Assembly (NCBI GenBank): GCA_019746355.1
Contig: JAIESC010000174.1
Span: 1-5,200, forward strand
From: Xanthobacteraceae bacterium
Lineage (GTDB): Bacteria > Pseudomonadota > Alphaproteobacteria > Rhizobiales > Xanthobacteraceae
Length of the DNA: 5,200 bases
Reading direction: 5' to 3'
Positions 4,677-5,200 of the stretch are shown piece after piece; the first letter of the stretch is position 1; each line of letters begins with the position of its first letter. The translations under genes and the position numbers were made by a program. The notes under the pieces are model-generated. The model was not told the origin of the DNA. It made no database searches and saw only the letters and a list, made by a program, of their open reading frames with translations.

Positions 4677-5200
4677 TTCTTCTCCGCCGGCGCGCCGTCA
4701 TTGTCCTGGGCGGCCAGGTTCATCACCACATTGCCGATGAAGCGGACGATCTCGCCTGACTTGACGACCTCAAGGCGCTCCGCGCGCAAGGTCGCTTGCT
4801 GCGTGATCACCTCCACCGGCTTGTTGGAAACGACCTCACCGTTGGCGGTGTCGACCACCGCCTCCTTGAGCTTCATCTCATAGCCGGCCGACGACCTGAG
4901 CGAGATATCGTTGTTCAGCGTCAGAATGCTAGCCTTGCGGTCGAACAAGCCATCCTTGGCGTCGAGAAACATCGTGCTGCTCTTGTCCTCGGCCTCGACC
5001 TTGGCGCGCACGTCATGCAACTCGATGAGGTCGGGCCTGGTGATGTCCGTTGCCGCCGCCGTCGCCGTCAACTCGTACCAGCGCCGGTCGCGCGTATAGC
5101 CGGATAGCTTGGGCGCTTCCATCGTGATCTTCGTGCCGGAGACGACGAGGCGGCCGGCATCTTTCGGCAGGCGGACAAGAACCTTCAGCGGATCGAGCCA
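4673..5200 (-). CDS. lptC: LptC, inner-membrane-anchored LPS-transport protein (C-terminal part)
   Basis: The frame is open from the right edge to the TGA at 4675-4673. The 175 visible residues begin WLDPLKVLVRLPKDAGRLVV, ahead of the internal Met at 5122, so that ATG is not the start. LptC is a bitopic protein that takes LPS from LptB2FG and hands it to LptA. The visible part is the periplasmic beta-jellyroll: MEAPKLSGYTRDRRWYELTATAA, then repeated strands such as IELHDVRAKVEAED, ILTLNNDISLRSSAGYEMKLKEAVVD and LRAERLEVVKSGEIVRFIGNVVMNL. The 'L.GYT.D.R.YELTA..A' block is typical of alphaproteobacterial LptC. The N-terminal transmembrane helix lies outside the window. The gene overlaps lptA by 4 bp. 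The call rests on this motif and its place before lptA. Confidence 0.9.
   Translation of the reverse strand, partial: WLDPLKVLVRLPKDAGRLVVSGTKITMEAPKLSGYTRDRRWYELTATAAATDITRPDLIELHDVRAKVEAEDKSSTMFLDAKDGLFDRKASILTLNNDISLRSSAGYEMKLKEAVVDTANGEVVSNKPVEVITQQATLRAERLEVVKSGEIVRFIGNVVMNLAAQDNDGAPAEKK
4682..4685 (-). promoter_or_regulatory. Shine-Dalgarno of lptA, inside the end of lptC
   Basis: Minus-strand GGAG stands 5 bases (AAGAA) before the lptA ATG and lies within the last codons of lptC (Ala-Glu-Lys-Lys). Together with the ATGA overlap it decides the lptA start. Confidence 0.72.

Overview
All six genes in this GC-rich window lie on the minus strand, so transcription runs from position 5200 towards 1. 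In that direction the order is lptC (3' part) - lptA - lptB - rpoN - hpf - ptsN (first 19 codons). This is the well-known alphaproteobacterial block that joins the lipopolysaccharide-export genes to the sigma-54 / nitrogen-PTS cluster. The gene order, the long-form HPF, the N-terminally extended LptB and the style of the intergenic repeats suggest a Hyphomicrobiales bacterium, most likely of the Bradyrhizobium/Rhodopseudomonas group (Nitrobacteraceae). The family placement comes from recognising these features, not from a database search.

Right part (5200-3873): the lptC coding region enters from the right edge and overlaps lptA by 4 bp (ATGA). LptA is a secreted periplasmic protein with a glycine-rich repeat tail. 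A 114-bp gap with a possible weak promoter leads to lptB. Middle (3872-2691): LptB is the cytoplasmic ATPase of the LPS transporter. It carries an extra N-terminal region of about 155 residues, rich in Ala, Gln and Pro and partly encoded by a hexanucleotide repeat. LptB, LptA and LptC would work together with LptF/G (not in the window) to move LPS from the inner membrane across the periplasm.

Gap 2690-2460 (231 bp, no gene): just after lptB there is a compound palindromic element that looks like a dispersed intergenic repeat. About 50 bp upstream of rpoN there is a perfect palindrome with 11-bp arms and a 1-bp centre, which looks like an operator. Left part (2459-1): rpoN encodes a full-length sigma-54. 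It is followed by a spacer with two small inverted repeats and a good TTGACA-type promoter candidate for hpf, then the long hibernation-promoting factor gene with a strong Shine-Dalgarno. An 81-bp spacer with an imperfect hairpin precedes ptsN, the nitrogen-PTS IIA regulator.

I found no unknown gene system. The coding content is conserved housekeeping and regulatory genes. What deserves a second look is non-coding or low-complexity: the palindrome upstream of rpoN, the repeat between lptB and rpoN, the LptB extension, and the LptA tail.
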